From: Charina bottae
Lineage: Eukaryota > Chordata > Lepidosauria > Squamata > Charinaidae
DNA: 64,000 nt
Direction of reading: 5' to 3'
NCBI GenBank assembly: GCA_023362775.1
Contig: JALMGJ010000011.1
Span: 24,433,501 to 24,497,500 of the forward strand
How positions within the stretch are numbered: the first letter of the stretch is position 1; the number at the start of each line of letters is the position of its first letter. Positions 21,522 to 33,324 of this stretch are shown here, one piece after another. Below the pieces are notes generated by a model. It worked only from the letters and a program-made list of their open reading frames with translations. It ran no database searches and had not been told where the DNA came from. The position numbers and the translations under genes were made by a program.

Positions 21522-22363
21522 AAAATAGGCTTACCATAGTTTTTTTTAACAAAGAAAGCATCACCAAATGATTACCTGATCCTGGTTTGCAAAGTAGAAT
21601 AAAATATGTCTAAGTCTCTAAGCCTGGCATGAGGAAGTATCATACATTTGTTTTCCTAATTTTCTAGCCAGCTCTGCTATTGTTCCCAAGAGGAGTGTGC
21701 CCCACTTCCTAATTCTGTTTCTTCTTCTGTCCTTCCCAGCCTCAATTACAGTTGGCTCTACTTTTGCACCTCTCACTGTACTGGAGTCTATTTGTTCAAA
21801 CGGATGGAAAACCAGTCTGTTGTTGCTTCTTGGTCGTTTACTTCTCCCAGCAGTTCTTCTGTGGCTGTTTTTGTTAACTGCTGTTGAGAATTTATCTTGC
21901 TTAAAATATCTGCTCCCTGAGTCAAAACTGAGGTGACTCCAGGACACATTTGAAAGACAGGTTATCCTGAAAGGAGAAGATGCCAGAAACCACCAATAAA
22001 TCTCATTTCTAGTCCACCTGAGGAGCAGAATGGAAAGATACAGCAAGACTGGCACTCAACAAGAAAGTGGATTGAAGGAGATGAAAACATAAACCTCTGA
22101 TACTTCTGAATTATGTCTCTGTGTGTGTATATTTTGTACCTGAGATGGTCTGAGGGAAGAAAAAAAGCTAGATCCTGGGAGCCAGTTTTGTCAGTTATTT
22201 TGAAAGGTGTTGACCAAGTACCCAGTGCAAAATGATAGCTAAGGTTTCTGGGTTCTCTGGAAGAGAACACAGCAAAATCTCTGGTGACTTGTCCAGAAAA
22301 CCTCACCTAGCACTTTGTCTGCTGGCAATCCATTCATAAATGAAAGGAGGAGAAGTTTTAGAG

Positions 22364-22430
22364 CAGTGTTTCTCAACCTTGGCAAGTTTAAGATGGGTGG
22401 ACTTCAACCCCGGCCAGCAAGGCAACACTG
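22364..22430. mobile_element. 67-bp hAT MITE remnant
   Basis: Ends CAGTGTTTCTCAACC ... AACACTG, flanked by perfect TTTTAGAG at 22356-22363 and 22431-22438. A shortened relative of 41677-41802. Confidence 0.82.
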
Positions 22431-22465
22431 TTTTAGAGCATTATATATACAGTAATGCTTTAAAA

Positions 22466-22605
22466 TGGATGATATTCTGGAGGTGACAGACTCAACCATG
22501 GGGGAGCTGGGGATGGTGACGGCCGACAGGAAGCTGTGGCGTGGGCTGGTCCACGAAGTCACGAAGAGTCGGAAGCGACTGAACGAATAAACAACAATGC
22601 TTTAA
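22466..22605 (+). mobile_element. 5'-truncated BovB insertion
   Basis: The last 140 bp of BovB (gatgatattctggaggtgac ... gaagcgactgaacgaataa, acaaca) flanked by AATGCTTTAAAA at 22454-22465 and 22606-22617. Nearly identical to the 3' end of 25447-25990. Confidence 0.9.
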
Positions 22606-22617
22606 AACAGTGCTTTC

Positions 22618-22854
22618 CAAACTGCCGCCGTTGGTGACACACCAATGGCGGCGGTGCGGGGGGGGGGGCGCGGCGGCAGTGTGTATGGTGGCGGCGGCCT
22701 TGCTAAAACGCGGAAGCACTGATGTCACGCTGCTGCCGCCGCCGCCATGCACACCACTGCCGCCGCGCGCACCCCTGCGCCACCTCTTTGCGACACACTA
22801 AACTGTGTGTTGCGACACACTAAAGTGTCACAACACACAATTTGGAAAGCTATG
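22618..22854. mobile_element. CpG-rich hAT MITE
   Basis: 237 bp, terminal inverted repeats CAGTGCTTTCCAAACTG / AATTTGGAAAGCTATG. The 8-bp duplication is CTTTAAAA (22610-22617, 22855-22862). The interior is GC-rich with inverted GCCGCC/GGCGGC blocks and paired GCGACACAC words. Same family as 39378-39629. Confidence 0.88.
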
Positions 22855-22862
22855 CTTTAAAA

Positions 22863-25006
22863 GAACAGTCTTCCCCAACTTAGTACCTTTCAAAAGTGCT
22901 GGACTGCAACTCCCATTATCCCAAGCCAGGATGACCACTGCATTGATTATTGCCTGAGAATATTCTTGGCCTCAGTGTGCATCTACCCACAGATGCATCT
23001 CCTGCATCCACTTTACCTAGTGCTCCCGAAGTGAGCACAAAAGTCTAACAAATATTCCTCTCTGAAATTAAAATAAAGAGAATCCCTAGTAATGTAAGTT
23101 TCTAGGGACTGATGGGCCACAAAATGTGCACTTTTGTGCTTGGAGGATGTGCAGCTGGCACTTTCTGAATGCAGATCATGGATGCTGCTCTTGTGTTAGA
23201 TGGATTACTCAGAAATAAATCCCTCTGACTTCCAATGTCTTTAGACCCAAATAAGCAAGCAAAGGAGTTGTCACCCATCCTTTATGGTTCTCAGAAACTA
23301 ATCTATAAACAACCCCTTATAAAACCTAATTGTTCAGCTTGTCAAACGTTGTCTTTTGTGCGACCCTTTATTCTGCACTTTCTCTGCACAGGCTTATGGG
23401 AGAAAGCCTGTGAATTACCAAGGTGGGTGGGATCAGTGGTCACCCTGCTTCGCCCCTAAGATATGAAGTTCCTCTGAAGCTCCATCAGAACCTGACTATT
23501 CTCGTGGGAAAGTCAAACAGCAGGTACGTTTCAAGAAAGGAATGTAGCAAACCGGTGAAATGTTTGGAAATCTGGGGAAGGAAGCGTAGGCCACGACAAG
23601 ATGACGTGGATGGGCAAGCACACACCCCTTGCTGCAGACAGAAAAAGAGGGGGGTCCTTCCACAGGAAGACACAAAGGCTCTTTTGAGGCAGAACAAGAT
23701 CAAGTCAGATGGCATCTTGGAGAGACAGAAAGAACTGGCAGCATGGTTCCCTCACAGGGCAGTCTGTACAATATGCAAATGCAATTGTGCATTTCCAGGT
23801 TTCACAGGGAATCCATTTGTTGGGTGATGGCCCTGTGATGGCCATTTTACATTTCCCAACTTGCTCTGGATGCCTGGCCTTGTTAGTTAGTGCAGTGACC
23901 TAGGATTGTTTTCACTGTCTTTGCCTTTTGTCCTCTCTTTCCTGTTACTCCAAAGAACACTGGCACATGAGTGACCAGCAGTGGGAAGAGGAAGAAAGAG
24001 CAGCATTCCTAGCTCCCTACTTATCCAGCAGGGGAGATACCTTGATCATCGCTCCCTACTTGCTATCTGACTATAGTTACCGGGTCTGATATTATGCAAC
24101 AACCCCTAGGAAATCTGGGGCTTGGAATATTTGTCTATTTATTAGATGTATACCTTGCCTTTATTTAATATGACATTTAATGCAGGGAGGAGAACAGAGA
24201 AATAAGAGAGTCAAGAAGAACAGGTGTTAGCCAGTACAAAGGCATTTACCTGCTGGGAGGCTCCAGCAAATATAGGCAAGGGCTTATTCAACAAAAGCGT
24301 GTCCCATCTTGGAAAGGAAAATGTATCACAAGGAAGAAAAAGGAGGATAGAAGTCTGTGTAAATATGCACATTTAAAAATAATGATTCTACTTTATATGA
24401 AAGCTTTTCATAATGTGGAAGCCTGTGAACAGGTTACTTCTGTTCCTGCTAAATATGCTGCCTAAGTCCCGAGTACTGATGGGCATCTTCAAGAGTCTCC
24501 TTTCTTAAGTTATTAAAAAATACCTTAAACCAGAATTCAGCATGGACAGTTATTCAAACTGAGGAAGTTTTCAGAGCAAGGATTGGCTTCTCCCAGCTCT
24601 TCAAAGAAGACAACTGTCTAGGGGCATCATCAAAGGGAGGGTCAAAAAGGTCAAAGTGGCTGATGATCAATGTCCTGCCCCCTTTTTACATATGTGACAT
24701 ATGCAACACATGTAAAAAAAGGGGGGGGCAGGCTTCAGTTGCATGGCTGCAACCACTATATTTTACTCCCCTCATGAATGTTCCTACAACTGTCCCCTGT
24801 AAAGTAGTATGGATGAGTACTAAAATGCATCCTAGATGGCTAATGTATGATGAGAAAACATCAGAGATAGGAAAATGCTAATTAGCAACAAACAGTTGAT
24901 CAGAGGCAACAAAATAAGAAAGAGAGTAACTCAGCCACACAGACAGATGTCCCAGACAGGATCATTGTGGGCTGATGAATAAAACCAACCAGGAGAGAAT
25001 TCCTTA
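22863..25006. other. Non-coding, one hAT remnant
   Basis: 22866-22931 carries cagtcttccccaac and ggactgcaactcccattatc, a decayed hAT. The rest is unassigned; a G run lies at 24720-24728. Confidence 0.35.
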
Positions 25007-25335
25007 AAAGGTTCCCCCCGCACATTTGTGCAGTCATGTCCGACTCTAGGGGCCGGTGCTCATCTCCGTTTGTTAGCCGAAGAGCCAGCGTTGTCTGAAG
25101 ACGCTTCCACGGTCATGTGGCTGGCATGACGCATGCGGAACGCTGTTACCTACCCACCGAAGTGGTACCTATTAATTACTTGCATTTGCATGCTTTCGAA
25201 TTGCTAGGTTGGCAAGAGCTGGAGCTAGTGCGGGAGCTCACTCCGCACGCAGGGGTAGGGATTCGAACCTCTGAACTTGCGATCTTCCGATTGACAAGCC
25301 TGGTGTCTTACCAGCTGAGCCACCACGCCGCTTGC
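25007..25335 (-). repeat. Family-1 SINE, full length
   Basis: Minus-oriented, with a complete tRNA-like head. The target duplication GAATTCCTTA is at 24997-25006 and 25336-25345. Confidence 0.92.
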
Positions 25336-25340
25336 GAATT

Positions 25341-25412
25341 CCTTAGTGCTACCTTAAAGCAGTGCTTTAAGTGCTTAGTGCTACCTTAAACCTTAGTGCT
25401 ACCTTAAAGCAG
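25341..25412. repeat. Short tandem repeat
   Basis: CCTTAGTGCTACCTTAAA occurs three times with small interruptions, growing out of the right-hand SINE duplication. Confidence 0.8.
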
Positions 25413-25446
25413 GCCTTGACATTAACCTAGACTTATATTCTCCAGC

Positions 25447-25990
25447 CAGGAAATCAGAAGACGTCTACTTCTTGGGAGGAGAGCAATGGCAAATCTTGAT
25501 AAAATAGTTAAGAGCAGAGACATCACACTGACAACAAAGGTCCGCATAGTTAAAGCAATGGTATTCCCCATAGTAAGCTATGGCTGCGAGAGCTGGACCA
25601 TAAGGAAGGCTGAAGATAGATGCTTTTGAACTGTGGTGTTGGAGGAAAATTCTGAGAGTGCCTTGGACTGCAAGAAGATCAAACCAGTCCATACTCCAGG
25701 AAATAAAGCCAGACTGCTCACTTGAGGGAATGATATTAAAGGCAAAACTGAAGTACTTTGGCCACATAATGAGAAGACAGGATACCCTGGAGAAGAAGCT
25801 GATGCTAGGGAAAGTGGAAGGCAAAAGGAAGAGGGGCCGACCAAGGGCAAGATGGATGGATGATATTCTGGAGGTGACAGACTCAACCATGGGGGAGCTG
25901 GGGATGGTGACGGCCGACAGGAAGCTCTGTCGTGGGCTGGTCCATGAAGTCACGAAGAGTCGGAAGCGACTGAACGAATAAACAACAAAA
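25447..25990 (+). mobile_element. BovB LINE 3' fragment with RT C-terminus
   Basis: Encodes a decayed BovB reverse-transcriptase C-terminal region. Landmarks are PWTARRSNQSIL, LKYFGHIMRR, KRKRGRPRARWMDD and KSRKRLNE, best read at 25658-25981. It then ends in the BovB 3' terminus (gaacgaataaacaacaa). A frame break separates the upstream GCESWT-like part (near 25590) from the main frame. 5' truncated; no endonuclease or catalytic RT residues remain. Confidence 0.9.
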
Positions 25991-27328
25991 TATTCGCCAA
26001 CATGATACCTTCTACATATGTTGGCTTACCTTCCTTGATTGCCAGTCAGTATGGAAAATGAAATAATGGGAATTGTAGTTAAATACAAATAGAGGATATT
26101 TTAATGGGGAAGGCTGCCCCTAAAGGAACATTTTGAAACTGCTGCAGTTTTTTTTCCAAAGCTTGTCCCATATAGATTTATCTAGCCTTCTGAAATTCTC
26201 TTCCACATTTGCATGAATGTATGCAGGAAGATGTACAATTGCATTCAATGGATGTTGCCCAGAAGTTGCTGTTTCTTCTTCCATTTTCCAAAGACAACAC
26301 ATTCAACCCCCCACCCCACCCCAATTATCAGCTTTCACAGCCCTTTAAAACCTTGTTTGGATGCACAGAAGTAGGTGGAGCCACAGGAAAAGTGAAGGTG
26401 GGCCCAACATACATTTTCCTGTTTCTCTTCTCCAGATGCTCATTAACACATGCAAGGGAAATTTGGAAGAGAATTGTGAATAAAGGGGAAAAAATCATAA
26501 TTATGATAAGATTATACAGTATGTGTTCCTTGCTTTTTTTCTTAGCAATAAGATTTGCGTTCTGGCATCAATCAAGAAATACAGAATCCTAGAGAAATGT
26601 AAGAATAGAGAAAGGAAGAGAAATTGCGAGGGCGACTTTAGGTCAGTGGAATAAACCAGACCTATTGTTCAAACAAACATGGTTGTGTTTGCGCTGCTAA
26701 ATGAGTCCCAATGTTCCATCCTGTGTGTCAAAGGAATAAATAGTAGAACCTCCCCACACCCAATACTTCATGAATGCAACCACACATACACACCTTGCAT
26801 TCTTTCTTGTTGGTAATCAACATCAACGTCTGGGCTTTCAGATATGCCTCCTGTTGAAACCACTGCTTGGCCTTGGAGAAAGAAAAACAACCAATAGGAC
26901 TGGCATTTAGAATCCAGAGCATGGCACTGCTCTTCCCCAGGTTGGCATCCCCCAGCTGTACTGGCTAGGAATTCTTGGATTTGTACTCCCATGACATCTG
27001 GAAGGTGCCAAGTTGGAAGAGGTGGCACAAAATGTTAAATAGCAGAACTTCTTTCAAACAGAGGGGATGCCGAGAGGGATGGCTTTGGTCCTGAAGGTCT
27101 TACTCTGTAGTGTGCCTATTTATGCATTGCCCGTAAGTGGAAAAGCACCACTCCTCTCCTCCCCCATAAGAGGATGCTATAGGACCTTTGCATTTGCAAA
27201 CCTTGAAATGATTGTGATTGTTAAATAATGGTGATCAGATGGTTTTCAGATAGATGTTGATGGGCACCTCAACCCCCCATCTTATAGCTCTTGGTATTGA
27301 CATTAGGCTTAGAGCATAACATTCTTTG
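25991..27328. other. Non-coding, one hAT remnant
   Basis: 26930-27015 has hAT-like words (ggaattcttggatttgtact). Nothing else recognised. Confidence 0.35.
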
Positions 27329-27541
27329 AGAGTGGTTAAAGGCATCAGGCTAGAAATCGGGAGACTGTGAGTTCTAGTCCCGCCTTAGGCACAAAGCCAG
27401 CTGGGTGACCTTGGGCCAGTCATTTTCTCCCAGCCCTAGGAAGGAGGCAATGGCAAACCACTTCTGAAAAACCTTGCCAAGAAAACTGCAGGGTCTTGTC
27501 CAGGCAGTCTCTGAGAATCGGACACAACTGAACAGATTAAA
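27329..27541 (+). repeat. Type-A SINE with BovB-like tail
   Basis: Head with ggctagaaatcgggagactg-like and gttctagtcccgcc words, CORE-like gtgaccttgggccagtca, body GGCAAACCACTTCTG, tail cagtctctgagaatcggaca then caactgaacagatta, which resembles the BovB 3' end. Fits the Sauria-SINE pattern. Confidence 0.82.
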
Positions 27542-27544
27542 ATA

Positions 27545-27592
27545 CAGTATGTATGTATGTATGTATGTATGTATGTATGTATGTATGTATAT

Positions 27593-27624
<32 letters not shown>
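27545..27624. repeat. (GTAT)n then (TTTA)n microsatellite
   Basis: Two adjoining tetranucleotide tracts that follow the SINE tail. Confidence 0.93.
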
Positions 27625-29267
27625 AAGAGAGATCTTCCAATAGAGGACACTCTCCAGATGGCCTATCAAATAAGTACTCTCCTTTAGATAGTAAGATGCA
27701 TGTCATCTCTAACTAAAAAAAGTCTCAGGTTGCTAACATACTATTCAAAACAATATTGCTATACTGAAAACAGTATGGTTAAAAATCACACTGATCAGAG
27801 CAGCAGAAAGTAAGAAAAAAAGAGGATCAAAACAAAAAACTAAGGTTCACATTCCATACCAAGCCATGGTTTTCTTTACTTTCTCTTTTGGTAGCTGAGT
27901 TCACACTAAGTCATAAAGCATGGTTTACGAAAAGCAACCTCTGGCTTCATAAAATACCCTAAGCCAAAACCAAGCAAGCCACATCATGGCTTGCTGCAAT
28001 GTGTGAGTCCAGTCAAAGAGACCTTATTGGCCTACTGTGCAAAAATATTGATTGCAGAACACACAACGTAAATTCAGGACTGTAGATTTGTCAGCATCCA
28101 TGCACTGTCATGTTTGATATAAACCAGGCAGTTGGAAACATGGAGAATATGGATCTAAAAGAAATTAAGGGACTTCAATCAGCCCTGTACATTTTTAAGC
28201 AAGATATAAATAAATAAAGCAAGATTGTTATGGGAGGGGAAAGTAAAGCTTGTGCCACAAGTTTTCTGTGGGCAAGAGAAATAATATTTGTCTTCAGAGT
28301 TATGTTTTTCAGAGCCACTGGTGAGCTGGATCCGCTGTCTGTAATTGCCATTTGTTTTACATAGTCCATTTGGCACAAGATAGGAATTAGGAATCCAGGC
28401 ACATGGGCATATATTTCAGCTGTCTGTATGATTACAACCTACATATATAAGAACTGCAAAGTGTGATTAATCTTCCCCTTTAATGCATCCACCAGCACTT
28501 GAATTCAGATTATGAAAAAGTAAGATGGCTGCTATATAAATATGAGTTCTCTGGGTTTCAAAACTGATACAGAAATATGGGAGAGAGCTCTGGAAAAGAA
28601 ACGTCCATGTGTCAAAGTAGAATTGGATGGGGATGTCTGCAAAGGATTACTACAGGGGATTCAAGTTGGTAGGAAATAGGGAGGTTTCAATCAGGAAAAA
28701 GTATTGGGGGGGGGGGCGGAAATGTTCAGCCGGACATGCTGGTTGGGGATAGTTGTAGCCTTCAAGCTATGGAAGGAAATGATAGAATGGATCCACTTCC
28801 ATGTACAGCAAGCAGGGGTTCATGTTTTAGAGTTATCATAATGTTAAATACAGACACATTGTTTTGCCTAAAAATAAGGCTTTTTTCCTCAAATACTTTG
28901 TGTTTAAAATGGGCAAGTTGTTTTAGATTTGCTGAGAATATGATAACAGAAGCAGGGTTTCATCATGTGGGGATGGAGGGAAGGATCATCTTAAGTGAAA
29001 TATGATATAAAGATACATTTAGTCTCAGCAGGTAGCTGCCTCTGGCTGATCTTGGCTGATCCCAGCTACTTAGATCCTACAGATACAGTCTAGGCTAGAG
29101 TGTAAAAAAAATCCATCCTGCACTGATATGTCCACCAGTAGTCAACTTTGATGTAAGGTTCTCTTGTGTTTACCTACATTTGAAGTTGAAAACTAGGCTA
29201 TCACAGGAAAAAAATCAGTTTAGGCTTTCCTTATTGTGATTATTTTGTACTTACTGGCCTTTGGGGA
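27625..29267. other. Non-coding with a dispersed low-copy repeat
   Basis: 27850-28010 contains aagccatggttt and taaagcatggtttac words in a repeat type that recurs near 35800, 37250, 42550, 56860 and 60050. No gene recognised. Confidence 0.35.
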
Positions 29268-29268
29268 A

Positions 29269-29336
<68 letters not shown>
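29268..29336. repeat. (GAAA)n microsatellite
   Basis: About 17 GAAA units. Confidence 0.95.
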
Positions 29337-30904
29337 CATATACAATATATTTCAATTGAATCATCTCCTACGTGAATGAAAAGATACAGTCTATTCAATC
29401 TCTTCAGGATTCTTTCATTTCATAAGAAACCTAAATAGTTCTATTACCTTACAATAGGTAATAGTTCTTATTACCTCTCTTCGATTGGTTCTATTACCTT
29501 ATGTCAAGTTAGACCTTGGGTCTGTCCAGCTTAGCTACCCTCCACTTAGCTACCCTCTCTTTCCTTGGTCTACCTGGATTCTAGAGTTTCAATCTGGGAC
29601 CTTTGAAGACAAACCCTAATCCTCTGAGGGCAAAACTGGAATACTAGCAATCAACCTTCCATTACCTATAGACCTACTCTAAAAACCTTTATATCCTCAT
29701 CATTCCCTCTTAGGGCTACAGACTTGGACTGGAAAACACCAAATGAACACCAGATGCCAGCAAAGACGGTTCTCTCTATGTCTTTGCTGCCATCTAGTGA
29801 TTGTCTTTATGTTTGCAGGCCATATCTGGTAGCTCTGCTGCCTCCTCATGAAAAGACCAGTCCCAGTTCGGTGGCTTGCATGCAGAAGGCTCTAGTTTCA
29901 GTCCCCAGGATTTCCAGATACAGCTGGAAAAATTCCTGCCTGAAAACTCAGAGAGATGTTGTCAGTCAATGCTGAAAATAACAAGCTGGCCTGGCTCTGA
30001 CATGGACGGCTTCTTATATATGTATGAGTTACAGTGCCGGCTGGAGTCAAGTGAATTAATGTTTTTTAAAGGAGAAACTGTAGGATTCAGATCAAAATGC
30101 TGGCATGAGAGTAAATGATCCTTTAAATCAGACCTAATCAGATTTAAGTGGGGAGATACAAGAGTGCAGAGTTTGGAATTTGAACTGCCTGAAAACTCCC
30201 ATGAGCATCAGATGGACTTTTCTTCCTGGTACAAGTAGCTTGTAACAGGTTCTAGATTGGGGTTATAGTGGGGAGGGGGGGGGAAGCACTTAACATCACC
30301 CTTAATACAAAGGCCTAATTTGACCCCTTCCTTAAGGACAATTTGCTCATTATTATTATTTTTAAAATCTATTCATGCAATTACAAATTGCAAGAATGGC
30401 GTAATGTCTCATTTGTCCCACATTCCTATGGTTGCCGTTCTTGCTTTCCAGGTTCTGAATTGTCTAGGCTTTTAGGAATGTTGGAGGGGAGTTTACTTTG
30501 AAAAGAAAAAGAAAAACCAAAATGCTACAGCTTTCTGGCAGGGGAAAAAAAAAAACTGTGATGGGAGTTTTCTTCCTGACCCCCTCTAGGTTCTTTTCTT
30601 CCCTTGCCAAAATGTGTCTCCTAAATAGTCTCTTCCACAGCGCTCCCTGCATAACACACTTTCTCCTCTTTATTTCTGGCTGAGCCTCTTCTCTAACTTC
30701 CCTGCCTCTGTAAGCACATTTCTGGTGCCGTTGGATAGATATCATTATTATTACACAGCCCCGTTAGGTGCAGTCGCCTTTTTATAATTCCTAATCACCA
30801 GACACCCCAGGAAGGAGGTTAAAGGCTACTATAAAGGAAGAAGTGATCAGTGATGCAAAAGGAGTCTGTAGGATTTTAAGCCACCTCCCTATTTACTCAG
30901 ATCT
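29337..30904. other. Non-coding, no recognised feature
   Basis: Repeat-poor. 30350-30560 could be conserved non-coding sequence, but I cannot test this. Confidence 0.3.
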
Positions 30905-31375
30905 GCCTTTATTTATTTTTTTATCGCATTTATAAGGCCGCCCATCTCACATAACGTGGCTCTGGGCGGTGTACAATCAAACCCTAAAAAACAATTTAAA
31001 AAAACATTCAACAAGTACAAAGGTTAATATTATTATTAAAAGGCTAGGGGAAAGCGTCAGATGTTATGAACAATGGAGCCACCTCATCAGATCACCATCC
31101 CCTTGTGACCCCCAGGCCTGTGGACACAACCAGGTTTTGAGGGACGTCTGGAAGGTTGGCAGAGATGGGGCCAATCTCACTTCCGGGGGGATGATGTCCA
31201 AAGGGTGGGTCTCCTGGGTCCTGCCAGGTGTAGCTCCTTAGCAGACAGGAACTGCAACATACCTCTTCTGCCAGACGTGATGGGACGGGTAGATGTAATC
31301 GGGGAGAGGTGGTCCCTTAAATAACCTGGCCTCATGCCATGAAGGGCTTACAGGTCAAAACCAGCACCTTGAATT
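30905..31375 (-). mobile_element. L2/CR1-type LINE 3' UTR fragment
   Basis: Minus-oriented: the 3' end is the reversed GGGCGG..AATAAATA terminus (ggccgcccatctcacataac), and the 5' side reaches the gtcaaaaccagcaccttgaa word. It is cut at 31375, where a second copy begins. Confidence 0.65.
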
Positions 31376-31921
31376 TATTTGTTTATTCAATTTATATAGG
31401 CGCCCATCTCAGACCAGTGACTCTGGGAGGCTAACAACAATAAAAACAATCAGACAATAAAAACAATACACAAAATTAAATATAAATATAAATACAGACA
31501 AGAGATCTTAAAAATGATTGGTGTTAGCACAACCATGAAATGGGGCCCTTCACACACTTGGGGCCCCAGGCCCAGGCACAAAGCCAGGTCTTCAAGGCCT
31601 TCCAAAAAGCCAAAAGGGACATTCCTTGGCTGATGGGACCCGGAGCACGCCCATCCTGCTGGACCGGATTGGACGGATAGAAGCAACTGGGAAAAGACGG
31701 TCCCTAAGGTGACCCGGTCCCAAGCCATGAAGGGCTTTAAAGGTGAGAACCAGCACCTTGAATTGCACCTGGAAACACACCGGCAACCAATGCAGCTCCC
31801 GACGCAGTGGTGTCACATGTGCCGAGTAGCTGACACTATTTACAGCCCGGGCAGCTGCATTCTGTACCAGCTGAAGCTTCCAGACACTCTTCAAGGGCAG
31901 CCCCATGCAGAGCACTAGCAA
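31376..31921 (-). mobile_element. L2/CR1-type LINE with RT C-terminal pseudogene
   Basis: A minus-strand 5'-truncated LINE whose 3' end is at about 31376. The frame 31921-31592 encodes the C-terminal part of a CR1/L2-clade reverse transcriptase: KLQLVQNAAARAV, HVTPLRRELHWLP, VLVLTFKALHGLGP and LRDRL. Catalytic residues and endonuclease are lost. The same RT segment, more decayed, is at 53047-53260. Confidence 0.8.
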
Positions 31922-31979
31922 TAACCACAGTGTTCATTTCCAGATATCAAAATAATTTACATTGACTTACTTGCTAATG

Positions 31980-32303
31980 AGGGGCACGATGGCTCAGTGG
32001 TTAAGACGCCAGGCTTGTCAATCGGAAGGTCACAAGTTCAGAGGTTCTAGACCCTAGCCCGGCGTGATGGAGTGAGCTCCTGCACTCGCCCCAGCTCTTG
32101 CCAACCTAGCAATTTGAAAGCATGCAAATGCAAGTAGATGAATAGGTACCACTTCGGCAGGAAGGCAACAGCGTTCCACGTGCATCATGCCAGCCACATG
32201 ACTGCGGAAGCATCTTCGGACAACGCTGGCTCTTCAGCTAACAAACGGAGATGAGCACCGGCCCCTAGAGTTGGATACGACTGTGCGGGGGAACCTTTAC
32301 CTT
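31980..32303 (+). repeat. Family-1 SINE, full length
   Basis: The target duplication TTACTTGCTAATG is at 31967-31979 and 32304-32316. Complete head, body and tail. Confidence 0.92.
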
Positions 32304-32583
32304 TTACTTGCTAATGGCAACATTTAATGGGAAAAAAGGCCTTTAAAAATAATTAAACATGATTAAAAATAAAAATAAATAAAGTAACTTAGCATGTCCT
32401 CTGAAGCTGGTCACTGTAGTTCATTCAGTAAACCATGGCTTGGCACACCATAACAGTTGAGTATTGTACAAACACAGGCAGCCATACCTAAAAGAATGAT
32501 AATTGAATCTATTTACAGTAGTATGTCGATGAAGGTTCTCAGTCATCCAGGTGGAATTGTCTGTAGCTTGAATCATGTCAAAC

Positions 32584-33035
32584 CCACCAACACACTGAGA
32601 CAGAGGCTTGTACACCCCAAAGATCAAACTCCAAAACACAAGAAAAGCAATGTAGTGTATGCAATCCAGTGCAGTGAGGAGTGCTCTGAGCTCTACATTG
32701 GAGAAACCAAACAACCTTTGTACAGGAGGATGGCCCAACACAGGAGGAGTAACACCACAGGACCAGAGTCAGCAGTTTACCTTCATCTAAAAGGAAAAGG
32801 ACACTCATTTGAGGACATTAATGTTCACATTTTAGACAGGGAAGATAAGTGGTTTGAAAGAGGGCTCAAGGAATCCATTTATGCCAACTTGGAAAATCCT
32901 TCTTTGAATAGAGGTGGGGGCCTCAGGCACAATCTTTCCCCTATTTTCCTTCCTGCTTTGTCTTCTGTGCCTAGGAAGATTAAGACCATTTCGCAATCTC
33001 AACAACAGCAAGGTAATCTTAACTCCTTTGGATGA
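32584..33035 (+). pseudogene. PLE GIY-YIG endonuclease, C-terminal part
   Basis: An open frame after the inverted 5' piece. It contains the GIY-YIG signature as VVYAIQC (about 32652) and YIGETK (about 32694), followed by YRRMAQHRR, and a Cys pair CSEEC between them as in PLE endonucleases. The enzyme nicks target DNA for element insertion. The upstream RT domain is missing, so the copy is 5' truncated and cannot be autonomous. The frame is otherwise unbroken to its stop, which suggests moderate age. The frame can be read from 32457, but those first residues come from flanking and inverted sequence. Confidence 0.87.
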
Positions 33036-33140
33036 TAAAGGGACTTAGAAATTAACATCTCAAATAACCATGACCTAGCCCCAGGTGCAAGGTCCCACAG
33101 CCACCCTAGAAACATATTTAAGGATTCCCTTACTAACTTT

Positions 33141-33190
33141 GCTCAGACTGAAGAAGCTTCTTGGATAAGGAGCGAAACGTTTCCACTGAG
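33141..33190 (+). ncRNA. Hammerhead-like motif of the 705-bp PLE
   Basis: CUGAAGA at 33148-33154, stem II GCUUCUU/AAGGAGC (33156-33162, 33167-33173) with a GGAU loop, GAAA at 33174-33177, palindromic ACGU at 33177-33180. Stem I can pair CUCAG (33142-33146) with CUGAG (33186-33190). An extra A lies before stem II and the cleavage-site base is U rather than C, so activity is uncertain. Confidence 0.6.
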
Positions 33191-33324
33191 AAAATAGAAA
33201 TCCAGTTGACATGATTCAAGCTACAGACTATTTACAGTAGTAGAATTTTAACAAGATATCCCAACAGTTATGTACAGTATATGGTAAATAAATCTATCTA
33301 TGGTTACATATTTCATTTCATATA

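Larger units (their letters stand above)
32524..33228 (+). mobile_element. Penelope-like element, 705-bp insertion
   Basis: Flanked by the 14-bp duplication TATTTACAGTAGTA (32510-32523, 33229-33242). The first 58 bp are an inverted piece whose last 23 bp (gtctgtagcttgaatcatgt + caa) are the reverse complement of the element's 3' end. Then follow the C-terminal endonuclease coding region, a 3' UTR and a hammerhead-like motif. The inverted 5' piece plus 5' truncation is a known PLE insertion habit. The same inverted piece opens the 139-bp copy at 58131. Confidence 0.88.
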
